DNA of 64,000 bases from Chromobacterium haemolyticum DSM 19808 (GTDB taxonomy: Bacteria > Pseudomonadota > Gammaproteobacteria > Burkholderiales > Chromobacteriaceae), in contig NZ_JONK01000007.1 in assembly GCF_000711885.1 (NCBI RefSeq), positions 1-64,000 on the forward strand. The letters run 5' to 3'. Both the position numbers and the translations under genes were made by a program. The notes beneath the pieces are model-generated. The model worked only from the letters and a program-made list of their open reading frames with translations, was not told the origin of the DNA and ran no database searches. Below are positions 34,198-42,725 of this stretch, piece after piece; within the stretch, counting starts at the first letter, position 1, and every line of letters starts with the position of its first letter.

Positions 34198-34661
34198 TGG
34201 GCGACAAGCAACCGGTATCGGTGCTGGTGGTGATCCACACCGTAGACGGCCAGGCGCTGCTGATCGAGCGCGCCGACAAGCCCGGCTACTGGCAATCCGT
34301 GACCGGCAGCCGAGAGGGCGAGGAAGCCTTGCGCGACACCGCGCTGCGCGAACTGGCGGAGGAAACCGGCCTGGTCCTGACGCGGGACGATCCCCGACTC
34401 AGCGACTGGGGCCTGGTCAACCGCTACGAAATCTATCCGCACTGGCGCCACCGTTATCCGGAAGGCGTCACCCACAACGACGAGCATGTGTTCGGGCTGT
34501 GCCTGGAGCGGCCGGTGGCGGTGACGCTGGCGCCGCGCGAGCATCTGGCCCAGCAATGGCTGCCGTGGGACGAGGCCGCCGACAAGGTGTTTTCTCCGTC
34601 CAACGCCGAGGCGTTGCGGGTGCTGCCGCAAAAGCTGGCGCCGGTGGCGGTGCGGCCATGA
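34197..34661 (+). CDS. nudB: Dihydroneopterin triphosphate diphosphatase NudB
   Basis: A 154-residue Nudix hydrolase; NudB removes pyrophosphate from dihydroneopterin triphosphate in folate synthesis. The Nudix box reads GSREGEEALRDTALRELAEE with TGL following; the NudB-typical YWQSVTGS precedes it and RYPEGVTHNDEHVFGL follows. ATG shares bases with the preceding stop, and its own stop overlaps the creB start (ATGA). Being tucked between a response regulator and creB is an unusual place for a folate gene. Confidence 0.93.
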   Translation: MGDKQPVSVLVVIHTVDGQALLIERADKPGYWQSVTGSREGEEALRDTALRELAEETGLVLTRDDPRLSDWGLVNRYEIYPHWRHRYPEGVTHNDEHVFGLCLERPVAVTLAPREHLAQQWLPWDEAADKVFSPSNAEALRVLPQKLAPVAVRP

Positions 34662-35338
34662 AGCCCTTGATCTGGCTGGCAGAGGACGAAGCCGGCATCG
34701 CGGACACTTTGATCTACACGCTGGAAACCGACGGCTTCGCGGTTGAGTGGTTCGAGCGCGGCCTGCCCCTGCTGGAGCGGCTGGATCACGCCGCCCCGGC
34801 CTTGTGCATCCTGGACGTGGGCCTGCCGGACATCAACGGCTTCGAGTTGTGCCGCCGGCTGCGCGAGCGCGCTGATCTGCCGCTGATGTTTCTGACCGCG
34901 CGCAGCGAGGAAATGGACCGCATCATCGGCCTGGAGATCGGCGCCGACGACTACGTGGCCAAGCCGTTTTCGCCGCGTGAAGTCAGCGCCCGCGCGCGCA
35001 CCATCTTGCGGCGCTACGCCAAGGGACAGGCCCCGGCCTCCGCTCCGGCGCCCGCCGGATTCGAGCTGGACGAGGCGCGAGCCTGCATCCATTTCGCCGG
35101 CCGCAAGCTGAACCTGACCCGCTACGAATATCTGCTGCTGAAAACCCTGCTGGCGGAGCCGGGCCGGGTGTTTTCGCGCCAGCAATTGATGGAGCGGGTG
35201 TGGCGCGACGCCGAGGACAGTTTCGACCGCACCGTGGACACCCACGTCAAAACGCTGCGCGCCAAGCTGCGCGATATCGACCCCGACGCCCAGCCCATCC
35301 AGACCCACCGCGGCCTGGGATATAGCCTGGGCGAGTGA
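34658..35338 (+). CDS. creB: Response regulator CreB
   Basis: A 226-residue OmpR/PhoB-family regulator. Receiver: WLAEDEAGIADTL (acidic pair), Asp in CILDVGLPDINGFEL (about residue 51), Thr in FLTARSEEMDR, Lys in DDYVAKPFSPREV. Winged-helix domain about 130-225: LTRYEYLLLKTLLAEPGRVF, DRTVDTHVKTLRAKLRDIDP, THRGLGYSLGE. I start at the ATG overlapping the nudB stop (34658); the frame is open further upstream but those codons lie inside nudB. CreB binds TTCAC-N6-TTCAC tags; one lies directly in front of creD. Confidence 0.93.
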   Translation: MKPLIWLAEDEAGIADTLIYTLETDGFAVEWFERGLPLLERLDHAAPALCILDVGLPDINGFELCRRLRERADLPLMFLTARSEEMDRIIGLEIGADDYVAKPFSPREVSARARTILRRYAKGQAPASAPAPAGFELDEARACIHFAGRKLNLTRYEYLLLKTLLAEPGRVFSRQQLMERVWRDAEDSFDRTVDTHVKTLRAKLRDIDPDAQPIQTHRGLGYSLGE

Positions 35339-36759
35339 GCATGCGCTTCGGCCTGCGGCTGTTCCTCGGTTATTTCCTGATCGTGGCGGTGGCCGGCTGG
35401 TTCGTGCTGGCCATCTTCACCCAGGAAGTGAAGCCGGGCGTGCGCCGCGCCACCGAGGGCACGCTGGTGGACAGCGCCAATGTGCTGGCCGGCATCGCCG
35501 CCGCGGACATGGCGGACGGCGACATCGCCAACGGACGGCTGGCCCGCGCCTTTCGCGACAAAGCGCGGCCGCCCATCGCCGCCAATATTTCCGGCATCGT
35601 CAAAAACGCCATGGAGTTCCGTGTCTACGTCACCGACGCGCGCGGCATGGTGATTTTCGACTCCAGCGGACGCGATTTGGGGCGCGACTACTCGCGCTGG
35701 AATGATGTTTACCGCACGCTGCGCGGCGAATACGGCGCGCGCAGCACTCGCAGCAAGCCGGACGATGAAAACAGCAGCGTGATGCATGTGGCCGCCCCGG
35801 TGCGGCTGGACGGGCGCATCGTGGGCTCGCTGACCGTGTCCAAGCCCAATGTGACGATGGAGCCGGTGATCCGTCGCAGCGAGCGCAAGATCATGCTGGC
35901 CGGCGGCGCGCTGTTGGGCGCCGCCTTGCTGATAGGCGCGGTGATGGTGTGGTGGATCAACCGTTCCATCCGCCGGCTGGTGGGCTATGCCGAAGCGGTG
36001 GCGGCCGGCCAGCCGGCCAATGTGCCGAGGCTGGGCAGCCCGGAGCTGGACAGCCTGGGCCAGGCAGTGGAGGCGATGCGGCGCAAACTGGAAGGCAAGG
36101 CCTATGTGGAAGGCTATGTGCACACCCTGAGCCACGAGTTGAAAAGCCCGTTGGCCGCGATACGCGGCGCCGGCGAGCTGTTGCGGGAAGACCCGCCGCC
36201 GGAAACGCGTCGCCGCTTCGTCGACAACATCCTGGCGCAAAGCCTGCGCATGCAGCAGTTGATCGAAAGGCTGTTGTGGCAGGCGCGGGTGGAGTCCCGG
36301 CTAAGGCCGGACGCCCAGCCGCTGGATTGGCCGGCCTTGATCGAGGAAACCGCCGACGGCAAGGCGCTGGCCGCCGCCCGGCGCGACGCGCGCATAGAGC
36401 GCCGGCTGACCCCGGCCAGCCTGAACGGAGACCGCCTGCTGCTGACTCAGGCGCTGTCCAATCTGCTGGACAACGCGCTGGAGTTCAGCCCGCCGGGCGG
36501 CGTGATCGAACTGCACGGCGCGCTGGAAGAGGGCGGTTATCTCCTCCGAGTGCGAGATCACGGGCCAGGCGTACCAGATTACGGGCTGGAGCGGGTGTTC
36601 GAGCGCTTTTACTCCTTGCCGCGTCCGGACAGCGGCAAAAGCACCGGCCTGGGCTTGAGCCTGGTGCGGGAGGTGGCGCAGTTGCACGGCGGCCGCGCCG
36701 AACTGCTTAATCACGCCGACGGCGGCGCCGAGGCTCGGCTGTGGCTGCCGTTAGGCTGA
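35335..36759 (+). CDS. creC: Sensor histidine kinase CreC
   Basis: A 474-residue inner-membrane kinase, partner of CreB. GTG start overlaps the creB stop (GTGA). Membrane helix at 8-27 (FLGYFLIVAVAGWFVLAIF), periplasmic domain with the CreC-typical FRVYVTDARGMVIFDSSGRD, second helix about 184-205, HAMP, H-box HTLSHELKSPLAAIRGAGEL (phospho-His about residue 266), N-box LSNLLDNALEFSPPGG, and G-boxes RDHGPGVPDYGLERVFERFY and GKSTGLGLSLVREVA. In enterobacteria it answers to carbon/fermentation state, and in Aeromonas the homologous Blr pair controls beta-lactamases; either could apply here. Confidence 0.94.
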   Translation: MSMRFGLRLFLGYFLIVAVAGWFVLAIFTQEVKPGVRRATEGTLVDSANVLAGIAAADMADGDIANGRLARAFRDKARPPIAANISGIVKNAMEFRVYVTDARGMVIFDSSGRDLGRDYSRWNDVYRTLRGEYGARSTRSKPDDENSSVMHVAAPVRLDGRIVGSLTVSKPNVTMEPVIRRSERKIMLAGGALLGAALLIGAVMVWWINRSIRRLVGYAEAVAAGQPANVPRLGSPELDSLGQAVEAMRRKLEGKAYVEGYVHTLSHELKSPLAAIRGAGELLREDPPPETRRRFVDNILAQSLRMQQLIERLLWQARVESRLRPDAQPLDWPALIEETADGKALAAARRDARIERRLTPASLNGDRLLLTQALSNLLDNALEFSPPGGVIELHGALEEGGYLLRVRDHGPGVPDYGLERVFERFYSLPRPDSGKSTGLGLSLVREVAQLHGGRAELLNHADGGAEARLWLPLG

Positions 36760-36770
36760 GGCGCGCGGAC

Positions 36771-36786
36771 TTCACACGCTTTTCAC
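36771..36786 (+). promoter_or_regulatory. CreB-binding tag (TTCAC-N6-TTCAC) before creD
   Basis: TTCACACGCTTTTCAC is an exact match to the known cre/blr tag, TTCAC-N6-TTCAC. It sits 68 bases upstream of the creD ATG and 12 bases after the creC stop, as in E. coli where creD is the most strongly CreB-dependent gene. Confidence 0.88.
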
Positions 36787-36853
36787 ACCAGCCCATTTCC
36801 GCTTCACTCTCCAGGCTTACGCTGTCTCCCGTGATGAAACCAGGAGGCAAGCG

Positions 36854-38203
36854 ATGAAGAAAAACCCCTTATTGACCAAAATCCTGATCCTGCTGGCGCT
36901 GTCTTTGGCGCTGCTGGTGCCGGTGAGCGCGATCAGCAACCTGATCTCCGAGCGCAAGCATTACCAGGAAGAAGCGGTGGAGAAAGTGGTGGCCAGCACC
37001 AGCGGCGAGCAAACCGTGATCGGTCCGGTGCTGGTGATCCCTTATGTGGAAACCGTGGAGGAAAAGCAAAACGGCAAGACCCAAAGCGTCAAGCGCGAGC
37101 TGGAGCGTTACGTGCTGCCGCGCCAGTTGGCGATAGACGGCAAACTGAAGGTCAGCCCGCGCTCGCTGGGCATTTATCAGGCGCTGATTTTCGGCAGCGA
37201 GGCCGGCTTCAGCGGGCATTTTGAGATTCCGTCGCAGCCCGAGCTGCTCAAGCCGTCGATTCAGCTGAAAACGCCGTATCTGGCGGTGGGCATCAGCGAT
37301 CCGCGCGGCATCGGCAAAGTGCCGCAATTGAGCGCTGGCGGCAAAGCGCATCCATTCGCGGCCGGCGCCGGGCTGCCGCGGATGAGCGAGGGCATACACG
37401 CGCCGCTGCCGCAGTTGCTGGATTTCGCCAAGGCGCAGACGTTGCCGTTCGCTTTTCAACTCAACCTCCAAGGCACGCGCAGCATCAGTTATGTGCCGGT
37501 GGGCGAGAGCAGCACGCTGAGCCTGGCGTCCAACTGGCCGCATCCCAGCTTTATTGGCAATTTCCTGCCGGTGCAGCGCAATGTGGACGCCAAGGGCTTC
37601 AAGGCGCAATGGGAGAGCAGCTGGTTCGCCAATAATCTGAACGACCGTTTTCAGCAGGCAGCCTTCAGCGACGGGAAATCCGGTTTGAGCGCCTTGCCGT
37701 CCTTCAGTACCGGCTTGGTGCAGCCGGTGGATCAATATCAGCAGAACGAGCGCTCGGTCAAATACGCGGTGCTGTTCATCGGCCTGACCTTCTTGTCCTT
37801 CTTCCTGCTGGAAACGCTGCGCAGCTTGCGCGTGCATCCCATCCAGTATGTGCTGGTGGGCATGGCGCTGGTCATGTTCTTCCTGATTCTGTTGGCGCTG
37901 TCCGAGCACCTGGGCTTTGGGCCGGCTTATCTGCTGGCGGCGACGGCCTGCGTTGGCCAGATCGGCTTCTACGTCAGCCACATTCTGGGCGGCTGGAAGC
38001 GCGGCCTGGGTTTTGCCGGACTGCTCAGCTTGCTGTACGCGGTGCTGTACGGCCTGCTGCAGTCCGAGGACAACGCCTTGCTGCTGGGCAGCCTGCTGCT
38101 CTTCGCCGCGCTGACCGCCATCATGACGCTGACCCGGCGGCTGGATTGGTATCGCTTCTCCGCGCGGAGCGAGGAGGCGTCGCCGGCACCGCCGCAGCCT
38201 TGA
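36854..38203 (+). CDS. creD: Inner-membrane protein CreD
   Basis: A 449-residue protein of the CreD family. One N-terminal membrane helix (ILILLALSLALLVPVSAI), a large periplasmic beta domain (about 30-300) with GPVLVIPYVE and the family string SNWPHPSFIGNFLP, then about five C-terminal helices (FIGLTFLSFFLLETL ... HPIQYVLVGMALVMFFLILL). AGGAGG is placed 7 bases before the ATG. CreD accumulates on CreB activation and stabilises the envelope; its exact activity is not known. A strong terminator follows. Confidence 0.93.
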   Translation: MKKNPLLTKILILLALSLALLVPVSAISNLISERKHYQEEAVEKVVASTSGEQTVIGPVLVIPYVETVEEKQNGKTQSVKRELERYVLPRQLAIDGKLKVSPRSLGIYQALIFGSEAGFSGHFEIPSQPELLKPSIQLKTPYLAVGISDPRGIGKVPQLSAGGKAHPFAAGAGLPRMSEGIHAPLPQLLDFAKAQTLPFAFQLNLQGTRSISYVPVGESSTLSLASNWPHPSFIGNFLPVQRNVDAKGFKAQWESSWFANNLNDRFQQAAFSDGKSGLSALPSFSTGLVQPVDQYQQNERSVKYAVLFIGLTFLSFFLLETLRSLRVHPIQYVLVGMALVMFFLILLALSEHLGFGPAYLLAATACVGQIGFYVSHILGGWKRGLGFAGLLSLLYAVLYGLLQSEDNALLLGSLLLFAALTAIMTLTRRLDWYRFSARSEEASPAPPQP

Positions 38204-38296
38204 CGAAATCATGATTTCTCGGTTTCACAAAACCGCCATCATCAGGTAACGCGTTCTCGCTATCGTTTTCCCGCCCGGCATCGCAGCCGGGCTGGG

Positions 38297-38334
38297 CAAG
38301 GGCCCGGATTCCGCTTTCCGGGCCCTTGGTTTTT
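38297..38334 (+). terminator. Intrinsic terminator after creD
   Basis: CAAGGGCCCGGA pairs with TCCGGGCCCTTG (12-bp stem, 8-base loop), followed by GTTTTT. It closes the cre operon before the small lipoprotein gene. Confidence 0.9.
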
Positions 38335-38375
38335 CATCGCGGCGCGTCGCGCCGCCACACGACGACTGCACTCCG

Positions 38376-38552
38376 ATGACGCTTACGACTCTTTCGCCAA
38401 GGTCCGCCCGTTGGGCGCGCCGGCTGCTTGCCTGTCTGCTGGCGGCCGCGCTAGCCGGCTGCCTGGGCGACAATCAGGACAACGCCGGCCAACCGGGCAA
38501 CGGCAATTCCGATCAAACCAAGCCGCCGGCCAAGCTCCGCTGCGCGCCCTGA
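38376..38552 (+). CDS. Tiny lipoprotein (58 aa) upstream of phospholipase C
   Basis: A short gene starting at 38376. The protein begins MTLTTLSPRSARWARRLLAC and reaches the lipobox LAGC with the lipidated Cys near residue 29; the mature part is only about 30 residues, hydrophilic and Asn/Gln/Pro-rich (LGDNQDNAGQPGNGNSDQ). It ends 17 bases before the phospholipase start, so both are probably on one mRNA. The ribosome-binding site is weak. It might help export or surface retention of the enzyme, or be unrelated; no family recognised. Confidence 0.6.
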   Translation: MTLTTLSPRSARWARRLLACLLAAALAGCLGDNQDNAGQPGNGNSDQTKPPAKLRCAP

Positions 38553-38569
38553 ACCCGTACGAGCCCGTC

Positions 38570-40768
38570 ATGACCGATACCCCCGTTTCCTCTTCCCGCC
38601 GCCAGTTCATCAAGCGCGGCAGCGCGCTGGCCGCCAGCTCCCTGACGCTGTCCTTGTTGCCGGCCTCCATTCAGCGCGCGCTGGCCATTCCCGCCAATAA
38701 CCGCACCGGCACGCTTCAAGATGTCGAGCACATCGTGATCCTGACTCAGGAGAATCGCGCCTTCGACCACTACTTCGGCAGCCTGGCCGGGGTGCGGGGC
38801 TTCGGCGACCGCTTCCCGCTGCCGCTGGCCGACAGCGCCTTGCTCAAGCGCAAGACCGTCTGGTATCAGACCAACCAGGGAAACAGCGCCACCCCGCCGC
38901 GCGTGGTGGCGCCGTTCCATCTCAACACCGCGCAGACTTTCGCCTATATGCGGGTGGAGGGTACGCCGCATGTGTGGTCGGACGCGCAATACGCCTGGGG
39001 CAAGGGGGCGATGAACGCTTGGCCCACCTATAAGCAGAACCACTCCATGGGGTATTTCAAGGAGGCGGACCTGCCGTTCCAGTACGCGCTGGCCAACGCC
39101 TTCACCCTGTGCGACGCCTATCACTGCGCCTTCCAGGGCGGCACCAATCCCAATCGCGTGTTCCTGTGGTGCGGCGGCAACGACCCGCTGCAACAGGGCA
39201 AGGGTCCGGTGATCGCGAACGCCTACGACTCTGTCGATTACAACCCCAAGGGCGGCTATACCTTCACCACCTACGCCGAGCGGCTGGAAGCGGCCGGGGT
39301 GAGCTGGAAGATCTATCAGGACATGGCCGATAACTTCACCGACAACCCGGTGGCCGGCTTCCGCAGCTTCCGCGCCGCTTACTTCGGCGAGGCCGGCGCC
39401 AAGCCCGCGCTCAAGAGCAAGGGCTTGTCCACCTGGACGCTGGAGGATCTGCGCCAGGACGTGCTGGCCAACCGCCTGCCGCAAGTGTGTTACATCGTCG
39501 CCACCGCCGACGGCTCGGAACATCCGGGGCCGTCCAGCCCCGCGCAGGGTGCCGATTACACCGCCCGCGTGCTGGACGCGCTGACCGCCAATCCGGAGGT
39601 GTGGAGCAAGACGGTGTTCCTGGTTAACTTCGACGAGAACGACGGCTTCTTCGACCACGTGCCGCCGCCTGCCGCGCCCAGCTATCTAAGCTGGGATCCG
39701 GATCCGGCCAAGGCGGTGCTAGCAGGCGGCTCCACCGTGGCTACCGACGGCGAATACCACCATCTGCGTAGCAGCGAAACCAGCAACGAGCGCGCGGACC
39801 TGATCCATGTGCCCTACGGGCCGGGGCCGCGGGTGCCGATGTATGTGATCTCGCCGTGGAGTCGCGGCGGCTGGGTCAATTCCCAGGTGTTCGACCATAC
39901 CTCGGTGATCCGCTTCATCGAGCAGCGCTTCGGCGTCAAGGAACCCAATATCAGCGCCTGGCGACGCGCGGTATGCGGCGATCTGCTGTCCTGTTTCGAC
40001 TTCGTCAACCCCAACGCGGAACTGCCCAAACTCCCGGCCACCGCCGCGCTGGCGGCGCGGGCGCGAGCCTTGCCCGGCCGCACCAAGCCCAGCGCGCCGG
40101 CGCTGCCGGAACTGCCGGTCCAGGCCAGCGGCCTGCGCCGCTCGCGCGCCTTGCCCTACGAATTGCACGCCAGCGCGCGCGTGGACGGCAACGCCGGCAC
40201 GGTGGAATTGATCTTCGCCAATAGCGGCCAGGCAACGGCGGTGTTCCATGTCTACGACCGCCGTCATCTGGACGCGCCGCCGCGCCGCTACGCGGTGGAG
40301 GCCGGCAAGCAGCTGTCCGGGTTATGGAGGGTGAATTACGACGCTAATCTTTATGACCTGTGGGTGCTGGGGCCCAACGGCTTCCATCGCCATTTCACCG
40401 GCGACGCCGGTCAACTGGGCTGTGTGAGCAAGGCGCAGCCGGAAATCCAGGTCTGCTACGATCCGGCCGCCGGCGACGTTTATCTGAAGCTGCACAATAG
40501 CGGCCGCGAGAACTGCGAGTTCCGGGTGCGCGCCAACGCTTATGCCAAGACCGACGCGCAGCGCGTTGTCGTGGGGCCGCAAGGCGAAGCGGTGCTGAAC
40601 TGGACCTTGAAGGATAGCTACGGCTGGTACGACGTTAGCGTCAGCGCGCCGATCTTCCCCGGCTTCAGCCGCCGTTTTGCCGGACGGGTGGAAACCGGGC
40701 GCGACGGCTACAGCGACCCGGCGATGGGCGGGGCGGCAGTGGGCGATCAGTGGACGCCGCCGGCTTGA
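38570..40768 (+). CDS. plcN: Phosphocholine-specific phospholipase C, Tat-exported
   Basis: A 732-residue PlcH/PlcN-type phospholipase. I start at the ATG at 38570, because the Tat signal SRRQFIKRGSALAASSLTLS follows within ten residues; the longer upstream frame overlaps the small lipoprotein gene. The alkaline-phosphatase-like esterase domain (about 40-500) has HIVILTQENRAFDHYFGSLA, the CGGND string, FDENDGFFDHVPPP and HTSVIRFIEQRFGV. Two C-terminal beta domains (DUF756 type; YELHASARVDGNAG; LKLHNSGRENCEFRVRANA) finish it. Haemolytic versus non-haemolytic type cannot be decided by eye. PlcR-like chaperone genes are absent. Confidence 0.92.
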   Translation: MTDTPVSSSRRQFIKRGSALAASSLTLSLLPASIQRALAIPANNRTGTLQDVEHIVILTQENRAFDHYFGSLAGVRGFGDRFPLPLADSALLKRKTVWYQTNQGNSATPPRVVAPFHLNTAQTFAYMRVEGTPHVWSDAQYAWGKGAMNAWPTYKQNHSMGYFKEADLPFQYALANAFTLCDAYHCAFQGGTNPNRVFLWCGGNDPLQQGKGPVIANAYDSVDYNPKGGYTFTTYAERLEAAGVSWKIYQDMADNFTDNPVAGFRSFRAAYFGEAGAKPALKSKGLSTWTLEDLRQDVLANRLPQVCYIVATADGSEHPGPSSPAQGADYTARVLDALTANPEVWSKTVFLVNFDENDGFFDHVPPPAAPSYLSWDPDPAKAVLAGGSTVATDGEYHHLRSSETSNERADLIHVPYGPGPRVPMYVISPWSRGGWVNSQVFDHTSVIRFIEQRFGVKEPNISAWRRAVCGDLLSCFDFVNPNAELPKLPATAALAARARALPGRTKPSAPALPELPVQASGLRRSRALPYELHASARVDGNAGTVELIFANSGQATAVFHVYDRRHLDAPPRRYAVEAGKQLSGLWRVNYDANLYDLWVLGPNGFHRHFTGDAGQLGCVSKAQPEIQVCYDPAAGDVYLKLHNSGRENCEFRVRANAYAKTDAQRVVVGPQGEAVLNWTLKDSYGWYDVSVSAPIFPGFSRRFAGRVETGRDGYSDPAMGGAAVGDQWTPPA

Positions 40769-40784
40769 ACGGATGGCGCGAACG

Positions 40785-40816
40785 AAAAAGGCGGGGCCGA
40801 TCGGCTCCGCCTTTTT
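40785..40816. terminator. Bidirectional terminator between plc and the dehydrogenase
   Basis: AAAAAGGCGGGGCCGA pairs with TCGGCTCCGCCTTTTT (one mismatch), giving a T-run on both strands for two convergent genes. Confidence 0.88.
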
Positions 40817-40830
40817 CATTGATGGAAGGA

Positions 40831-42351
40831 CTAGAAGAAACCCAGCGGCTTGCGGTCGAAGCTCACCAGCAGGTTCTTGGTCTGCTGGTAATGGTCCAGC
40901 GCACGTTTGTGGGTTTCTCGGCCGATGCCGGACTTCTTGTAACCGCCGAAGGCCGCGTGGGCCGGGTAGAGGTGATAGCAGTTGGTCCACACCCGGCCGG
41001 CCTTGATCGCGCGGCCAACGCGGTAGGCGCGGTTGATGTCATGGGTCCACACGCCGGCGCCCAGGCCGAACTCGGTGTCGTTGGCGATGGCGATGGCTTC
41101 GGCTTCGTCCTTGAAGGTCGTGATGCTGACCACCGGGCCGAAGATCTCTTCCTGGAATACCCGCATCTTGTTATTGCCCTTCAGCAGGGTGGGCTGGATG
41201 TAATAGCCTTGCGCCAGCCCGCCTTCCAGCGGCTCCAACTTGCCGCCGCTCAGCACTTCGGCGCCTTCCTGGCGCGCGATGTCCAGGTAGGACAGGATTT
41301 TATCGAATTGCTGTTGCGAAGCCTGGGCGCCCACCATGGTATCGGTGTCCAGCGGGTCCCCGCGCTTGATCGCCGCTACCTTCTTCATCACCTCGGCCAT
41401 GAAGGCCGGGTAGATGGATTCCTGCACCAGCGCGCGCGACGGGCAGGTGCAGACTTCGCCCTGGTTGAAGAAAGCCAGCACCAGGCCCTCGGCGGCTTTC
41501 TCGATGAAGGACGGCTCCGCCTGCATGATGTCTTCGAAGAAGATATTGGGCGATTTGCCGCCCAGCTCCACGGTGGACGGAATGATGTTCTCCGCCGCGC
41601 ATTGCAGAATGTGGCGGCCCACCGGGGTGGAACCGGTGAAGGCGATTTTGGCGATGCGCTTGCTGGTGGCCAGCGCCTGGCCGGCCTCCTTGCCGAAGCC
41701 GTGCACCACATTGATCACGCCCGGCGGCAGGAGGTCGCCTATCACCTCCATCAGCACGGCAATGCCCAACGGGGTTTGTTCCGCCGGCTTCAGCACCACG
41801 CAGTTGCCGGCGGCCAGCGCCGGCGCCAGTTTCCACGCGGCCATCAAAATGGGAAAGTTCCACGGGATGATTTGGCCCACCACGCCCAAGGGTTCGTGGA
41901 TGTGGTAGGCCATGGTGTTGTGGTCTATCTCCGCCGCCGTGCCTTCCTGGGCGCGGATGCAGCCGGCGAAGTAGCGGAAGTGGTCGGCCGCCAGCGGGAT
42001 ATCCGCGTTCAGCGTTTCGCGCACCGGTTTGCCGTTGTCCCAAGTCTCTGTGACGGCCAGCACTTCCAGATTGGCCTCGATGCGGTCCGCAATTTGCAGC
42101 AATAGATAGGAACGCTGTTGCGCCGAGGTCTGGCCCCAGGCATCGGCGGCGGCGTGGGCTGCGTCCAGCGCCTTGTCGATGTCGGCGGCGTCGGAACGCG
42201 GAAACTCGGCGATGGGCTGACCGTTGACCGGCGAGGTGGTGGTGAAATGCTGACCGTTGACCGGAGGCGTGAACTCGCCGCCGATATAGTTGCCGTAGCG
42301 AGGCTTGAAGGCGATCAGCGCGCCGGGCGTGCCGGGGTGAGCGTAACGCAT
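40831..42351 (-). CDS. exaC: NAD-dependent (acet)aldehyde dehydrogenase, ExaC/AldB/AcoD type
   Basis: A 506-residue aldehyde dehydrogenase. Class features: N-terminal [15 protein letters not shown], the PWNFP nucleotide-binding string ([20 protein letters not shown]), GSTPVG, catalytic Glu in [11 protein letters not shown], catalytic Cys in [14 protein letters not shown] (the CTCPSRAL string is typical of the ExaC/AcoD subgroup), and a C-terminus ending KPLGFF. Likely oxidises acetaldehyde or similar aldehydes in ethanol or acetoin breakdown. AGGAG precedes the ATG. A sigma-54 promoter lies 55-70 bases upstream and the activator gene is divergent, so it is an AcoR-controlled gene. Confidence 0.92.
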   Translation of the reverse strand: MRYAHPGTPGALIAFKPRYGNYIGGEFTPPVNGQHFTTTSPVNGQPIAEFPRSDAADIDKALDAAHAAADAWGQTSAQQRSYLLLQIADRIEANLEVLAVTETWDNGKPVRETLNADIPLAADHFRYFAGCIRAQEGTAAEIDHNTMAYHIHEPLGVVGQIIPWNFPILMAAWKLAPALAAGNCVVLKPAEQTPLGIAVLMEVIGDLLPPGVINVVHGFGKEAGQALATSKRIAKIAFTGSTPVGRHILQCAAENIIPSTVELGGKSPNIFFEDIMQAEPSFIEKAAEGLVLAFFNQGEVCTCPSRALVQESIYPAFMAEVMKKVAAIKRGDPLDTDTMVGAQASQQQFDKILSYLDIARQEGAEVLSGGKLEPLEGGLAQGYYIQPTLLKGNNKMRVFQEEIFGPVVSITTFKDEAEAIAIANDTEFGLGAGVWTHDINRAYRVGRAIKAGRVWTNCYHLYPAHAAFGGYKKSGIGRETHKRALDHYQQTKNLLVSFDRKPLGFF

Positions 42352-42405
42352 GGTGTTTCTCCTGTTATGAATAGGCCGGTTGCCGCGCGGCGGCGGCAGT
42401 GGCTC

Positions 42406-42421
42406 AGCAGAAAGCGTGCCA
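42406..42421 (-). promoter_or_regulatory. Sigma-54 promoter of the aldehyde dehydrogenase gene
   Basis: On the minus strand the bases read TGGCACGCTTTCTGCT, against the consensus TGGCACG-N4-TTGCW: GG and GC are exactly 10 bases apart and only one -12 base differs. Position fits a transcript start about 45 bases before the ATG at 42351. Confidence 0.85.
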
Positions 42422-42582
42422 GTGGCGGAGGTCTGGCGTGCATGTTGCAGTGCAAAACACAGTATGCCCAGCGTATGCGGCTATTCTGCCCATCACGCGT
42501 TGCGGCGCGGCATGGCTCGGCAAGCGCCAGGCGGGCCACCTGTCCCATTGGACGCGGCGCAAGCTGTTGCAAAACGCTACAG

Positions 42583-42601
42583 TGTCGCGCTTGATGCGAC
42601 A
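42583..42601. promoter_or_regulatory. Candidate upstream activator site
   Basis: TGTCGC, 7-base spacer, GCGACA: an inverted repeat about 160 bases upstream of the sigma-54 promoter, the usual distance for enhancer-binding activators. A second, shorter inverted repeat (GTCC-catt-style GTCCCATTGGAC) lies at 42542-42553. Which of them AcoR uses is inference. Confidence 0.45.
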
Positions 42602-42725
42602 TGGGTGCCGGCGTGCCGCATGTTAAGGTGACGCGTGGGTTCATCCGCCGTCGCAACCGTCTTCGTTCCGTCTCGCGGCACTTGCGAGACCTTGCGCCGG
42701 CTTTCATGACCGGAGGGAGTTCACC

